A stretch of DNA of 64,000 bases from Dentipellis sp. KUC8613 (taxonomy: Eukaryota; Basidiomycota; Agaricomycetes; Russulales; Hericiaceae): assembly GCA_002286715.1 (NCBI GenBank), contig NSJX01000012.1:271916-335915 (forward strand), in the 5' to 3' direction. Of this stretch, positions 1 through 13,400 are shown in pieces. Position 1 is the first letter of the stretch. Each line of letters begins with the position of its first letter. Made by a program: the position numbers and the translations under genes. The notes under the pieces are model-generated. The model did not search any database and was not told where the DNA came from. It worked only from the letters and a program-made list of their open reading frames with translations.

Positions 1-3000
1 ACGACGAGCAGCGCCAGGAGCTGTACGATGTCTTGGACTATGACGAGAAGCAAGCGCTGGCCGAAGCTTTCGAAGCGCCAAGGGACGCACTGAAGACGCG
101 GGTCGTCGCTAGTCTGCAGAAAGGTTCGCTGGCGTTGCAGATAGATCCTCATGGAAAGGCGTCGGAAGTCACTTCAATCGTCTTCGATGGATTCGAGGCG
201 ACATTCATTCAGAGGAGAGATAACTTTGAGGTCACGACATCGCTGGATGGGCTTGAAGTCTTTGACGGCACAACAGACGACACGCTTTATCCTCAAATCG
301 TGCAAGTCAAGCACGATACACTCGCAATTCAGAGTCCCAGTACCGACAAGGTCGCCAAGCGAGAACCTTTCTTTTACGTCAAGTTTGAGAACAACCCGCT
401 AGACGAGAGAGCAGATACCGCTCTCGCAGTCCGCATGCTGCCCATGGAGGTCATATACCACAGGGGATACGTCGAAGCGGTTTATCGATTCTTCAAACCG
501 CCAGCTAGCCAGCTGGAATCCGTAGAGGCTTTGCTGGTACGTTTTGAAGCTCAATTACCTGGGTCTTAATGTCTAATCGGGGTGCAGAACGTTGCGAGTG
601 AAACACTTGAAGGATTCCGGAAGGAGACACGTGCAGGTCTGGAATACGCCTTGCAGACGCACAAGACGATCGATGTGCAGGTGGATATGAGTGCCCCGAT
701 CATCATAGTACCCGAAAGGTGGGTCGTTTACAAAGGCTCGAGAAGTGCACTGCTAACCGCTCGACAGCATCACGAGAGAGAAGTGCAAATACCTGGTGAT
801 CGATGCAGGTCACATCTCGGTAGAAAGTGACCTAGCCGACAAAGCTGCGATCCGCGAAATACACCTCAAGCGGAATCAAAGCTATACTGATGAGGATTAC
901 ACGCGATTGGAGTCTTTGATGTACGACAAGGTGTTCCTCAAGCTGGAAGCTGCTCAGGTAATTGTGCCATTATCTGAACTATCTTTCGTGTTCATCGTTT
1001 TTTTTTTTTCAGTTTGTCCTTGGAGAAGACTTGAAGACATGTCGTGACGCTCTCAAATCCCGAGAACGAGATTCTCTGCATCTCATAGAGCGGATTAACA
1101 TCGATTTGCAAGTCCAGAACTCCATTGTCCCCACCGCCGTAAACCTTTCGCGCTTCAAGGTTTCTGGAAACTTACCGCGACTGCAAGTCAACTTCTCGGA
1201 TTCCAAGTACAAGTCTATGATGCGCCTTCTGGATGTCACTATTCCCCAGTTTGACGGCGCACCCGCGAAGCCCAGTGGACCAATACCTCCGTCAGGAACT
1301 GGGTATCAGCTTCCGACAAATCTGTTCAATATATCGGCGACCGAATATAACATCGACGATGCAGACGAAGCAACGGGACGTGAGTTGCAACCTTCAGGCA
1401 ACGAAGGTAGCACTGAGGTTCGTCGCGATGCGTTGGGTGTTGCATCGAAAACTTAGACTTGTAACAGGAACAGGAACAAAGGCTTCATCAGAAGATTTTC
1501 GAGCTCGACTTCCATGTTGCACTGCTCAGCGCGTCTTTGTGGAAGAGTGAGAGCGAAGGTGCCGAAAATCAACTTGGAACCGTCTCATTCGAACGCTTTG
1601 CGCTCGGCGTAGCATTGCAGGAGTACAGTCTTCACGTTGACGTCCATCTAGGGTCTGCTCTTTTCGCATACGTCAGAAGCGGAATACTGAAACAGATCTT
1701 AGGTCATTGTCGATGCATTTATTGGAGCCTCAAGCGGGTTCCGTTGAAGTCCTTTCTTCCTCCAATGCGGCTAAGGAGGAAAAGGACCTTCTCAACATCA
1801 AATATAGCCGCGTTCAACAGATCTCGCCAGAGTTTCTGTCTGTATATGAAGGCATTGACCAAAATGTTGATATCAAGATCTCCACCGTCATCTTCCGCGC
1901 AGCGCCGGAACCTGTACTCACACTGTACGATTTTGTCATGACAACTTTTGTCCCCGACTCTAGCACTACAGTCGATGCGCCTGCTTCTGTGATAGATAGC
2001 AGCGACCCGTCGTCACATGCCAGCGCTGAATCAGCTGCTGGCAAAATACGTGTTGTAATGAACCTCGAAAGCGTTCAAGGTGAGGATCGGTCACATTAAT
2101 TGACGGCTCTTTATAATCTTACCTTCGTGTCCTTCCAGTGATCTTGATAAATGCTCGGATCCAACTTGCAACTCTGTCACTCTCAACCGCCGAGGCTTCA
2201 CTTTTGTTGTACCAAAATGCCCTTCGGGTTCATCTTCGCCTCGGCAGCTTGGCACTCAGTGACGATTCCCCTGTCGACGTGGTTTTGCCTGAGTTCAAGA
2301 GGATCGTGTCCATCGAAGGCGAGAACCTTGCCGAAATCACGTATCAAACGTACGACGATAGTGAGGCTGAAGCCCGTGGAGGCGTCAAATCCTCGGTGGA
2401 GTTGTCTGCGGCTTCGGTGACATTACATTATCTGGAACAGCCGTTGCACAATTTATACCTCTGGGTGTCTAAACTAGCTAAACTCAAGGGCTTGTACGAC
2501 GCAGCCACTCAGGTTGCAGTCCAAAGGGCTTCGGAGATCGAGCGTATGCACTTCAATATATCTGTCAAAACCCCGATCTTGGTCTTCCCATCGGATCCGC
2601 TCTCTTCGAAGGACACCTTGACCATGCGCCTCGGTGAGATCGCCGCAAGCAACAGCTTCAATGGAAACGTTGCGAACGCCACAGCCAGTCTTCGCGGCAT
2701 ACAGCTCATGTCTACCATATTCTATGACGATGTGCCATTCTCTCTGAAGATGATTGAGGATATAGAAGTGTCTTCTGACCTTGTTCAACTGGGCGACATC
2801 GACAGGGCCAAAGAAGGTAGCGACAAACCGACCACGCAGGTAATATTTTCATCATGCTTGTGATCGCGTCTAACTGTTGCTTGTGCAGGTATCCATCAAG
2901 GTCTCAGACGTCAATATGTCCTTGACCCAAATGCAGTATCAAATGGTCATGAATCTATCACGTTCCATACCTGTTGTGTTGGCTGGCGCGCCAGAGGGGA

Positions 3001-6000
3001 CGGCCGAGGCGATTGACTCAAGACCAGACTCTCAGGTGTCCCGTCGCCCTTCAGCGGATGACTTGCCGGAAAGTGAGGGCGTGAATCTGCTTCCGGAACT
3101 GGACCGTCCTCCTTCCATCCAAGCTTGGACGACACTCGATCTGTTCCTCGGCGTTGAGACGATAAAATTGCAACTTTACGACGGAGATGCGAAAGCGGAG
3201 AAGGACCTCAAGGAGCACGGTATAGCCAAATTTGCACTCAACAACAACACAGTGCGATGCAAGATGCTCTCGGATGGGGCTCTGGAAGCTCAGGTGGTAC
3301 AGAAATCTTTTACTATTGGCAACACCCGGCCGGGAGGATCTAAATTCAGAGAAATCATTCCCGCTGCTCAGCATGAGCGTAATCAATTCATGCTTCTATA
3401 CACGTCCTCTGGTGGCGCGACGCCATCGTCAATGGCGATCTTGACAGTCGATTCGCCTCGCATAATCTTCGCGCTTGACCCGGTCTTTGCCTTACTGGAC
3501 TTCTTCACTAGCGCATTCCAATCTGATGCCCCCGAAAGTACCCCGGAGATCGCGGATGAGGGCGTTGTCGACGATGTTCCCCCACCATCTACATTGGACT
3601 TCAGACTTGATCTTCATGACGTCTCTATCAGTGTCCTGGAGAATGATCTAGACGCTAATTCGCAAGCGATTCGGCTGTCTATAGCCCAGATGCTACTTTC
3701 TCAACAGGTACGTGACAAGTTCTTGCGTGGTTTCTATCACGCTGACCATTCTGCAGGGAATCATAGCGCTGACCGTGAATAAACTCGGAATGTCTTTGAC
3801 TAATATGGGCAGCCATTCTCAAGCCGTTCGCTTCCTTGATGACATGGACTTCACATTCACTATGGACAGCCGCGCAACGACCCCGTCATACAGAGTAACT
3901 GGCATCGATGTTAACGCCAAGCCTATCGTCTTCCGCTCGTCTTACCGGGATATTCAGCTGATCTTGACCATCGCCAACAAAGCACTAGAAGCTTACGGCC
4001 AAACAACCTCCCCTCCGCAACCTTCAAGCAACAGCAGCCTTACCGTATCATCTTCTCAGACTAAGCCGTCACCACCTGCCTCCATGATCACCGGGTCACA
4101 GACCAGATCGCAGGCTCTTGGAAAAGCTCAAGTATTGGCGACTACAGAGCAGGTGGGACGCGTCTTATTCTTCGTAGTCTCACAGACTCATAATAAGCCG
4201 ATGATTAGTTGAATGCATCGTTCGAAGGATTCCGTTTGATCTTAATCGGTGACCTGCACGAGCAGCCGATGCTTCATCTCAAAGTGAACCCATTCAACTT
4301 CACGGTGAAGGATTGGTCGAGGGCGGTGAGTTCGCGAGACGTTATCTGCATAAAATCTAACATTGACATGTAAATCAGCTCCAAGCCTCCGCAACGTTTG
4401 CTACGTCCATTAACTATTGGAACCTAACGAATTCGCATTGGGAGCCTCGTAAGTTATCGATTGTGAAGCACATACAATAGCTAAACTCAAGCTTTCAGTG
4501 ACTGATCCTTGGAGTTTGACTGCCTCCGTGAGTAACTACCCTACGTGAAAAAAAGGTATTTGCTCATTTGATCAGGTTTCGCGAGACAATCCGACCAGCG
4601 CTCTGTCACTCGTGCTTTCGTCTCGAGACCGGCTTAATCTCAACATAAGCACGACATTTGTCGAGCTGGCTATGGCTACCCTCAACACTTGGCGCAAAGA
4701 AGGCGAACGTGTACTTCAAAAGGAGCGAGGGAGCTATGCACCGTATCGAGTTCAGAACCTTACTGGCACGGCTCTTTACGTGTGGTCGGATCCCGATGGT
4801 AACGCTGAAAAAAAGCACTCCAATGCGGTGAAGCTTGACAACGGCAAGACCATCGATTGGAGATTCGATGACTGGAAAACTTTGCGAGAGGTATGTCTTC
4901 ATCTATGGTCCCGGTCATACGGTCGTTGACCCGACTTCTTTATCAGCATACTTCGTCTACTGGTTCAAACAGTCTCGCCGTGCAATTCATGGGACAGCCT
5001 TGGGAACAACTGCGGAGCATTCCCGTCGACAGAGAAGGAGAATATACCTTTGCTCTACGTCCGCGGATCGAGACGCTCTACAATCGTCTGGTTTGTGAAG
5101 TGAAGGTTGAAGCAAACGTCAAGGTCGTCATCCTCAGGTCGACCTATAAAGTTCACAACCAAACACTGTACCCAATTGAACTCGCACTCATCGACGAAGG
5201 TGGTCATCATACTCACGAGGCAGAAAAGATTGGTATGCAGTTGATATCAGCTTCTTGGGACGCAATCTCATCTCTCTTCAGCACCGGGACAAATATTCTC
5301 TCTACCGATCAACCTCATCGGGAAGTGCAAAGTGAGGATACAACCGGACCGTAAGACCTTTCGCCTCTTTCTTGACGCGCTTACTCAACCCTGTCTACAG
5401 AGGGGTTCGGCTACAAATGGTCTCCTGCTATTCGATGGGAGGACCTTATAGCACGCCAGACGTTTACGTTGAGGTGCCCTCATACAGATGAAAATGAAGC
5501 CGCGTTTCGGTTCCACACCTTTGTCAAGACGGATGCTGGACATGCCCCAATAAGGTGATTATCCATATAAGACCTGATTTGCGACGTTTAACGAAGCTGA
5601 CCATGCTCATGACATCCAGAAAATACCCGAAGATAGACCTGTTCCTACGTGCACCTATAGAGCTGGAAAATCTCTTACCGTTCAACCTGCAATACCGGAT
5701 CTATGACAAGAACACGGATCAAAATTGGAGAAGCTATCTTAGGAAAGGGGGTGTCATGCCAATTCATTCCGTTGAGTTGGGACACCTAGTTTTGCTCAAT
5801 GTTGAGGTGCAAGATACGAGTAAGCGATCATTTTTGTCTGTCATGAATATCATGTTAAATTTGGTGGTCAGTTTTCAAGCCCAGTGACTTTGCAATCATT
5901 AATACAGACGGAAATTCTGACTTTGACATCGAGAATCGCGTGATCTTGGAAGACCGAGCCGGACGAAAGCTTAACTTGAAGCTCAACTACGTGTACGTTT

Positions 6001-9000
6001 GAGACCCCATCAATGGTCTCATTGATGCTAACTGAGTTCCAGGCGCTATCCTGATGCAGGAGGCGCTTTCAAAGTTCAGATATACAGCCCGTATCTCATC
6101 GTGAATAAGACTGGGCTTACTTTCTCGGTCCGATCCCTTCGATTCAGTCGAGCAGGTCCTCCTCAAGAAGTTGCTGGGGAGACTCGCCCTGGTCAGCTAA
6201 TTTACGATCACTGGCATGAGAAATGCTGACGCATACACTTTCTCCAGAGGCGTTATGTAGCCCGACACCGTTCAGTATGCTAATTCGTCTTTGTCCTGAC
6301 GAAATTTCTCACAAGGCTTGTAGTGCTGTCCCATCCCAACGGCACGGGCAACGAATTCGTCTTCCAAGTAGGGACGTCAACGTGGTCAATGGTAAATTTT
6401 CGTGGCTGCGCATATAAACTGTATACTCATTACAGAATACGGTAGCCTGTAAACTTGGATGCGCCTTCTGCTGACACTGAGCTAGCAATTCCATTGCAAA
6501 CGCAGAAAACCGAGGAGGTGCACGTCGGCTTGTCCTGGACCGAAGGCATCGGCAAATACAAGCTGACAAAAGTGATCACCATCTCACCACGCTTCTTGGT
6601 CAAGAACAATCTCCCAGAATCAATCTGTTTCCGTGCCCATGCTGTTGGTCCGAAGGGCAAGTCGACACTGGAACCAGGAGAGCGAAGTGCTATGTACAGC
6701 ATGCGGACCGGGTACGAGAAGTTGCTGACGGTGGCGTTCTCGGGTCTGAATGCAGAATGGTCAGTGTCCTTTTTTTTCAAGGCAGCCATCGTTCTTCAAC
6801 AAAACAATGTTGCAGGTCGCCGCCCTTCAGCATAGAAGACATAGGAGCTGTGTACTTGCGGATGAAACATCCTAGTCAGACTGACTCAAGCCATTTGATT
6901 CGCGCGGACGTCAAGATGGATGGGGCCACCATTTTCGTATTCCTTCAACTAGCCGATGACAACTGGCCATTCCTCATAGAGAATGACAGCGACGCGTCTG
7001 TAGTATTTTGTCAAATTGTAAGCAATGACTCATCAACTTCAGACATACTGTATCTGACTAGTATTGCAGGATGAGGTGCACAATGTCGATGCTCCGGGAA
7101 ATTCTACTGCAAAATATACCTTACCGGAACACACAACGTCGCCCTATGCATGGGATTTCCCAGCAGCTCGAGAGAAGAGAATCCTGCTTTCTATTAACGG
7201 CGCCCGACGCGCTGTTGATATCATGGAAATAGGAGATCTCATTCCTTTCAGATATCCGGTGTGTATCAGAACGTCGAGATACTCTCTGACTGCAACTGAC
7301 AACAAATTAGCGTGGACAAGGCACAGCAGTTGTCTCAATGGACGTCCGTGTGTCAGGCCATCAGCAAGTCCTTCGAATCACGAACTACGTCTTGGAGAAG
7401 AGTTTGTACCGACCAAAGTCGCGTAGTTCAAGCTCTTCGTCGCTCCGCGTAGACACTATTTCCGGAACACATGAAGCTTTCGAGGCTGTGACAGAGGAAG
7501 TCTTACCGTCTCTCTCCTTCAGCGTCGACTTCCAAGGCATAGGACTTTCTCTTATCAACCGCCGACTGATTGAAGTAGTCTACCTCACCGTTGACAAGCT
7601 CAAGTTCGACTACACGAATAGCCCTGTAGCTCAAGCAATCAATGTATCCTGCGGAAGTCTTCAACTCGACAACCAGTTACATGACGCCATATTCCCAGTG
7701 GTCCTCCAGCCCACGCCGATATCGAAGGAAGCAAAGGATGTCGCTGCACTGCCTGCTGTTCAAGGTTCAATCATATGGTTAAATGACCAAGGTATAGTTT
7801 GGCATTTCATCTTGTGTTCCATGATCTCATAAAGCGCAGCACACGGTGTCCTTTTCGTCAAATATTGCTCCATTCTGCTGCAAGCGCTTACCATCGAAGC
7901 GGATGAAGACTTTTTGTTCTCGTTATACGAGCTCAGTCAGATCAAAGGAGCGTTTTGGGAAGAAGAAGAGCAGGAGTACGTGCGCGGCATCTGGCATGCA
8001 CACCGCTCATTGAGTTTTTCCACAGCATCCTGATCCCAAATGGAGAAGAGATCCCCGAGCCAGAAGACACAATGAGCGGCCCCGAGTTGTACTTCGAGGT
8101 TCTTGAACTACAACCGATTAGGTTGGCATTGTCATTCATGCGGACGGAGAGAGTAAGTGGAGAGGAAAAGTACGGTTTTCAACGTTTTCCACTAGAGTTT
8201 TCGCTTATTCTCTTGCCTCAGGTTGAGTATCAGGAACCCGCTGGCTGTAATTGTGAATGCCTTGACAATGGCTCTCGGCAACGTGAACGACGCGCCACTG
8301 GAGATGAATGCCCTCGCCATCAAGGACATGCGCCTCACTCTACCTGATCTGCAATCCCGAATAATGTATCACTACAGCCAAGAGGTCCTTCGCCAGCTGT
8401 ATCGTATCCTTGGATCGGCAGATTTTATCGGTAACCCGGTCGGCCTGTTTACAAACGTCAGTTCAGGTGTGGCAGACATTTTCTACGAGCCATTCAACGG
8501 TGCTGTCATGCACGGGAACCGAGAATTAGGCGTTGGTATCGCCAAGGTACGAGCAATTTGGATATCATTCAAGGATACGCTAACATCGTCCGCAGGGTGC
8601 AGCCAGCTTTGTCAAGAAGACCGTGTTCGGTGTGTCGAATAGCGTGACCATGGTCACCAGTAGTATCGGAAAAGGTATTTATCACTTTCGTCTGGAGCTC
8701 TTGCCGAAATGAACTGTCGGTCAGGTCTTTCTGCTGCCACTCTCGACTCCGAGTACCAGAAGCGGCGCACGATGGCGAAGAGGCGAAACAAGCCCCGTCA
8801 TGCTATGTACGACACTCTCCGTTCCTAACAAATGGCATTTCTAATCAAGCTATGCATTCCAGCTACGGTGTTGCTGCTGGCGCAGAAGCGTTCGCCAGCA
8901 GTATCGCAAGTAGCGTGGAGGGTGTCGTCGTAAGTGACGGCGATGTTTCCTGTTGCTTTCTAGCACTGACACCTCATCAGATGAAGCCAATCGAAGGAGC

Positions 9001-9853
9001 TGAGGCTGGAGGTGCCTTCGGATTCTTCAAGGGTGTAGGGAAGGGCTTGGTTGGGTATGCTACCTGTACCCTCTTGCTTACACGTTCGCATCCTGACGGT
9101 TTTGGACAGTGTGGTCACAAAACCGGTCGTGGGCGTTCTCGACCTCGCGTCTAGCGTCAGCGAAGGTCCGGCTCGTTCAGCACCGATTTCCTGGCAGACT
9201 GATTGACGTGTCCCACTTCTCAGGCGTCCGCAACACGACAACGGTCTTTGACAGCCCCGCCCGGGATCGTGTCCGGATGGTACGTATCTGAGCCGTTGCT
9301 TCACGCATATCGCAAACTAATTCGATTCGCCCACAGCCGCGGCACGTACCTGCTGATGGAGTTGTTGTGGTAAGTCGCTCAGATGTGTATGCATGGTCAA
9401 CAGCAGCTGACAGCACCTCCGCGACGCAGCCTTACTCTGCCCGCGAAGCATTGGGTCAATACTGGATGAAGGACCTCGACCAAGGCGCATACCGCCAGGA
9501 GGCATACGTCGCCCATCTCAGTCAGTATCCCTTCCCCCCCTTCCCTCTAGTTCATACTCACCGAACTCACCCCATCGCACCCCGCAGACCTGCCGGCCGG
9601 CCGCGTCGCGCTGCTCACTATGACGCGCGTCATCGTGTTCTCGACCGCGAACCTGCGGCTCGAGTGGGACCTGCCGTTCACGCACATCCAGGGCGTCACG
9701 ATCGAGGACAACGGGATCCGCTTCGCGCACAAGACGGGGCGCGAGCTCGACAAGTTCGTCGTCATCGCGGACAAGTCCGCGCAGGCGTGGTTCTTCGGCC
9801 AGGTCGCGGCCGTCGTCAAAGCGTTCAATGCGCGCAGGCGGATGGACTCGTAG
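1..9853 (+). CDS. VPS13: VPS13 lipid-transfer protein, 3' part (5' end outside the window)
   Basis: The reading frame is already open at base 3 and runs through more than twenty exons to TAG at 9851-9853. VPS13 is a very long rod-like protein that moves lipids between membranes at contact sites. Seen here: the N-terminal-half segment with DYDEKQALAEAFEAPRDAL, which is typical of fungal VPS13; the middle repeats; the SHR-BD/VAB region at about 5-7.3 kb (for example SPYLIVNKTGL and WDFPAAREKRILLSINGARR); the DUF1162-like block; and the C-terminal APT1/ATG2-C-like and PH-like end (YHYSQEVLRQLYRILGSADF, then FFKGVGKGLVG, then WDLPFTHIQGV). Introns are short with clean GT-AG ends, for example 541-587. 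The first several hundred residues, including the chorein tip, are missing. No frameshift was seen. The last exon (about 9590-9853) is more GC-rich than the rest. Confidence 0.93.
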
Positions 9854-10459
9854 GGCCAAAATAAAAACGGAGAATGGAGAATTAGGTGCACAGGGAACAT
9901 GGCGTGGTGGGGTGGGGTGTAAGGCATATGTGTAGGTGTATGGTGTATGGTGTATGGGTGGTTGTAAGGGGTAAGATGTGAAGTGAAGACTTAAGAGAAG
10001 GAAGTGTGTAGATAGATGGATAGATAGATACGACGATACCATGATACATTGCAGAAGTGCGAAAGTGCGAAAGTGCAGAAACGATAGGTGTGCGATGGCG
10101 ACGTACGTGGTATATATATGAAGGCGGATATATGTACAGGGGAACTCCGAGGACGCCGGCACGCGGGGCGCGGGCGCCATTATGCAAGGATAAGAAGGTA
10201 TGAAGGATGAAGGTATAGCGGCGGCGAATGTAAATGTAAATGTGGACGCGAGAATGGATTCAGATACTGAAGACAGAAAAGACGAAGACGAGCTCAACGA
10301 TCGGGTGCGGGTGCGCAAGCGGAGACGGAAACGGAGACGAAACACGAAAAGCGAAAAACCATCCCAAGCCGTGCGCCGCACGCGTTAAGTAGAGTGATAA
10401 ATACGAAAGTCGAAACCGGGTCTAAGATTTTTAAATAGTAAGCACGCCAGTGCAGACGC
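9854..10459. other. Intergenic spacer between convergent VPS13 and DENN genes
   Basis: This holds the 3' untranslated ends of two genes that converge. AATAAA lies at 9860-9865, just after the VPS13 stop, and could be its poly(A) signal. The rest is purine-rich low-complexity sequence with a GATA-type microsatellite near 10013-10030. No credible gene was seen on either strand. Confidence 0.6.
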
Positions 10460-13400
10460 TCACTGCGGGCGCGCAGCAGCAGAAGCCGACCGCTTCGCCG
10501 CACGCGCCTGCGACACGACGGTGTCCTCGCTGAGCGTCGGGCTCGGCTGCGCGTCGGACGAGCCGATCGTCGTCGCGACGCTCGACACGCGCTCGCGGCC
10601 CTTGATGAACGCGCTCGGCGCCGTGGTCGCGCGCGCGGGGAGCTCCTTGCCGAAGTCCTCGACCTCGGACGCGGAGCCGTCGCTCTCGCTCACGACGCGG
10701 CTGCCGTGCCCGTTCCCGGCGCCGGCGCCGTGCATGTGCGCGCTGCGGTAGCTGTCGCGCGGGCTCGGGCTCATGCTCATCGAGTACGCGCTCTGGAAGT
10801 CCGTGTCCGAGTCGTCCGTCGTGCCCGTCATGGCCGGCGTGAGTGCGGGCGTCGTCGGCGTGCGCAGCGCGGGGGACGCGGGGCGCGTCGCGCTGAGCGA
10901 GACGCTGGACGGGATCTTGCGCAGCTCGCGCGAGGTGCGCGGCATCTGCTCCTTGTCCGACAGCTGCTCGTCGGGGATCTCGCCGGCCGCGACGACCGCC
11001 GCGGCCGTCGTGGGCGTGGTCGTGGGTGTGCGCCGGCCGGACACGCTGCCGCGCGGTGTCGCTTGATGCGCGGTCGACGGCCGGGAGTGCGCATGCTCGG
11101 CCTTGCTGCCTTCTTCGGAGGGGCTGCTCGCATGGGCGAGTTGGGGGGTCTGGCGGCCTGAGGACGCAGTGCCGCTGCGGACGCGGGATCGCGGGGGCTT
11201 GCCGATGAGCTTGGTGCCCTTGGGAGGGCGCGGACGGACGCTTGCCGACTGGCGCATGTCAGAGAGCTCGCTCTCGCTGCCAGGGCTGGAGGACTTCCAG
11301 CCGCTGTCGTTCCCATCCGCCGCCAAGGCGTTCTCAAGCTGCGCGGAAAGTACAGACGGTGAGCCCACGCCGCAAATATAAGGAGAGGAGAGAACGCATT
11401 CGCACCTTCTTCTGGATCTGCAGGACCTTGCGCGCGATCCTGTCGCTGCGCTCGCTGATGCCCTCGTCCACGGCCGTCATGCCGTCCTGCTGCTGCTCCG
11501 TCTGCGAGTTGGAGAAGCGCTTCTTCCGGTGCGGCGACAGCGGCTTGTCCTCGTCCTCCTCTTCCTCAATGACCGCCTCCTTCGCGAGGTCCGTCTTCGC
11601 AGCAGCAGCCGCCGCGGCCTCGTCCTGCACCTGGCCGTCATACGACTCCGCTAGCGTCGACTCGGTGCCGTACGACCGGAGCTGCTTGACGCGCGACGCG
11701 TCGCTGGCGCCGCGCGAGCGCGACGAGATGCGGCTCGCGGGGCGCGACTCGTCGAACTCCGAGTCGCCCGCCATGCCGACGGCCATCGACGCGAGCGCCT
11801 TCTCGATCTGCTCCTCGACCTCGGCGACCATCGCCGCGCGCTCCTGCTCCATCGTCTCCATGGTGATGCGCATGTTCTGCAGCTCCACGATCGCCTCCTT
11901 GTGCGCCATCTCCGTGTCTCTGAGTTCTGCGGCATATCAAAGCAGAGATATCAAACGCCGGACATGCAAACAAAAGAAGCGATGTGAGCAATACATTCGG
12001 AGAAGCGAAATGTGGGAGAAAGAAGAAGCCGGTACGCACGGGACTGCAGCTTCGTCTTCTCCACGGCGGTCGACGTGACCAGGCCGCTCAAGCGCCTTGT
12101 CTCGCGCTGCTCCTTATTGATCTTCGACCGCAGCTCGTTCGCCTCGATGCTCAGCTTCTCCGCATACTGCTCGAACGTGACGAACTTGTCGCGCCAGAGG
12201 TCGCTCTCCGTCATCAAAAAGTTCAGCCGGCGCGACAGCCGCCCGATCTTCGTCTCGAGGTCGTCCCGCGCGTCCACGAACGCCGTCGCGCGCTTCCGGA
12301 TCGAGTGCTGGATGTGCTGCTCCGCGACCGTCAGCTGCGGCGGGCGCTTGACCGCCCCGAGCGAGCTGATGCGCTTCAGCAGAGACGGCTTTTTGAATCG
12401 GTCTTGCAGGACGGCGTCGAAGGCCTGGATGATGCGCGTCGAGTGCCACCACTCGGGCGGCTTGATGGTGTCCGCGACGGCAGCGGAGGAGCCGCCGCGC
12501 TTGGCTTGGATTTTGCATACGGGCCTGAAACGGCCGGCAGGGAAGGCCTCCTTGAACTCACTGTGGACCACGATGTTAGCGGAGCATCATAAAAATGACG
12601 AAGTGCACTTTACCTTGGCACAGAGTGATCCGGATGGTAGTGAGGTTCAAAGGCGGAAAGCAGGCGCTGACGATACCTCTCGCGCTGCTGCTTGGTCGAA
12701 ACGACGCCTGGAGGAGGCGACGGGCAAGAACTACAAGCCAGCATAAGCAACAACGGTAAGAATCCCAGGAGAAATGTCCTTACAGGTAATTGATGTCACT
12801 ATATGCGCGTCAATTCAGCAAAAGAAAGCAGAGGAGGCGAAAAGAACGTACAGATCACAGATACAAACCTCTTGCATAGGCCTGACACTGTACCGGGCCT
12901 CGGTGGCAAGGCCGATAATCCACGGGCCAGGATCGTCAATGTAGATCTTTGCATCACGGGAGTGGACGGCCTGGAGGGCGATCCCGTTCCACCCGCGCAG
13001 CTCGACGAGGTACTTGATCGTCGAGACAGCAATCTAGGCACACAGCGATAATGAGCACACATCTCCATCCAGGCATGCACGGGGGGACTTACACCGAGCA
13101 TCGCAGGATGGCGCGAAAAGAACAGAATGCGCCCGGTCGGCGCCAGCGCAATCTGCACCACCATCATCAGTACCCAGAACACCACCACTTAACTCGGCCC
13201 AGGACCAGGACCAAACACCCACCTCGCAGATCGTCAAGATGTTGTCGATGTTCAGCGCCTTGAACAGTGGCCACATGGTGAAGTTGATGTCCACGAGCCC
13301 GCGGCCAAAGTCCAGTCCGCCGGGAAACCGGGCGATCACCTCGAGACTGGTGTCGGCGCCCGCCGCTGCGCCCGCGGCCCCCGACGCGTCTGACTTGCCG

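Noticed and set aside
9518..10381. Long minus-strand open frame (287 codons) opposite the end of VPS13
   Set aside because: It lies antisense to the last VPS13 exon and a low-complexity 3' region; composition is repeats of Ser/His/Pro/Arg with no domain.
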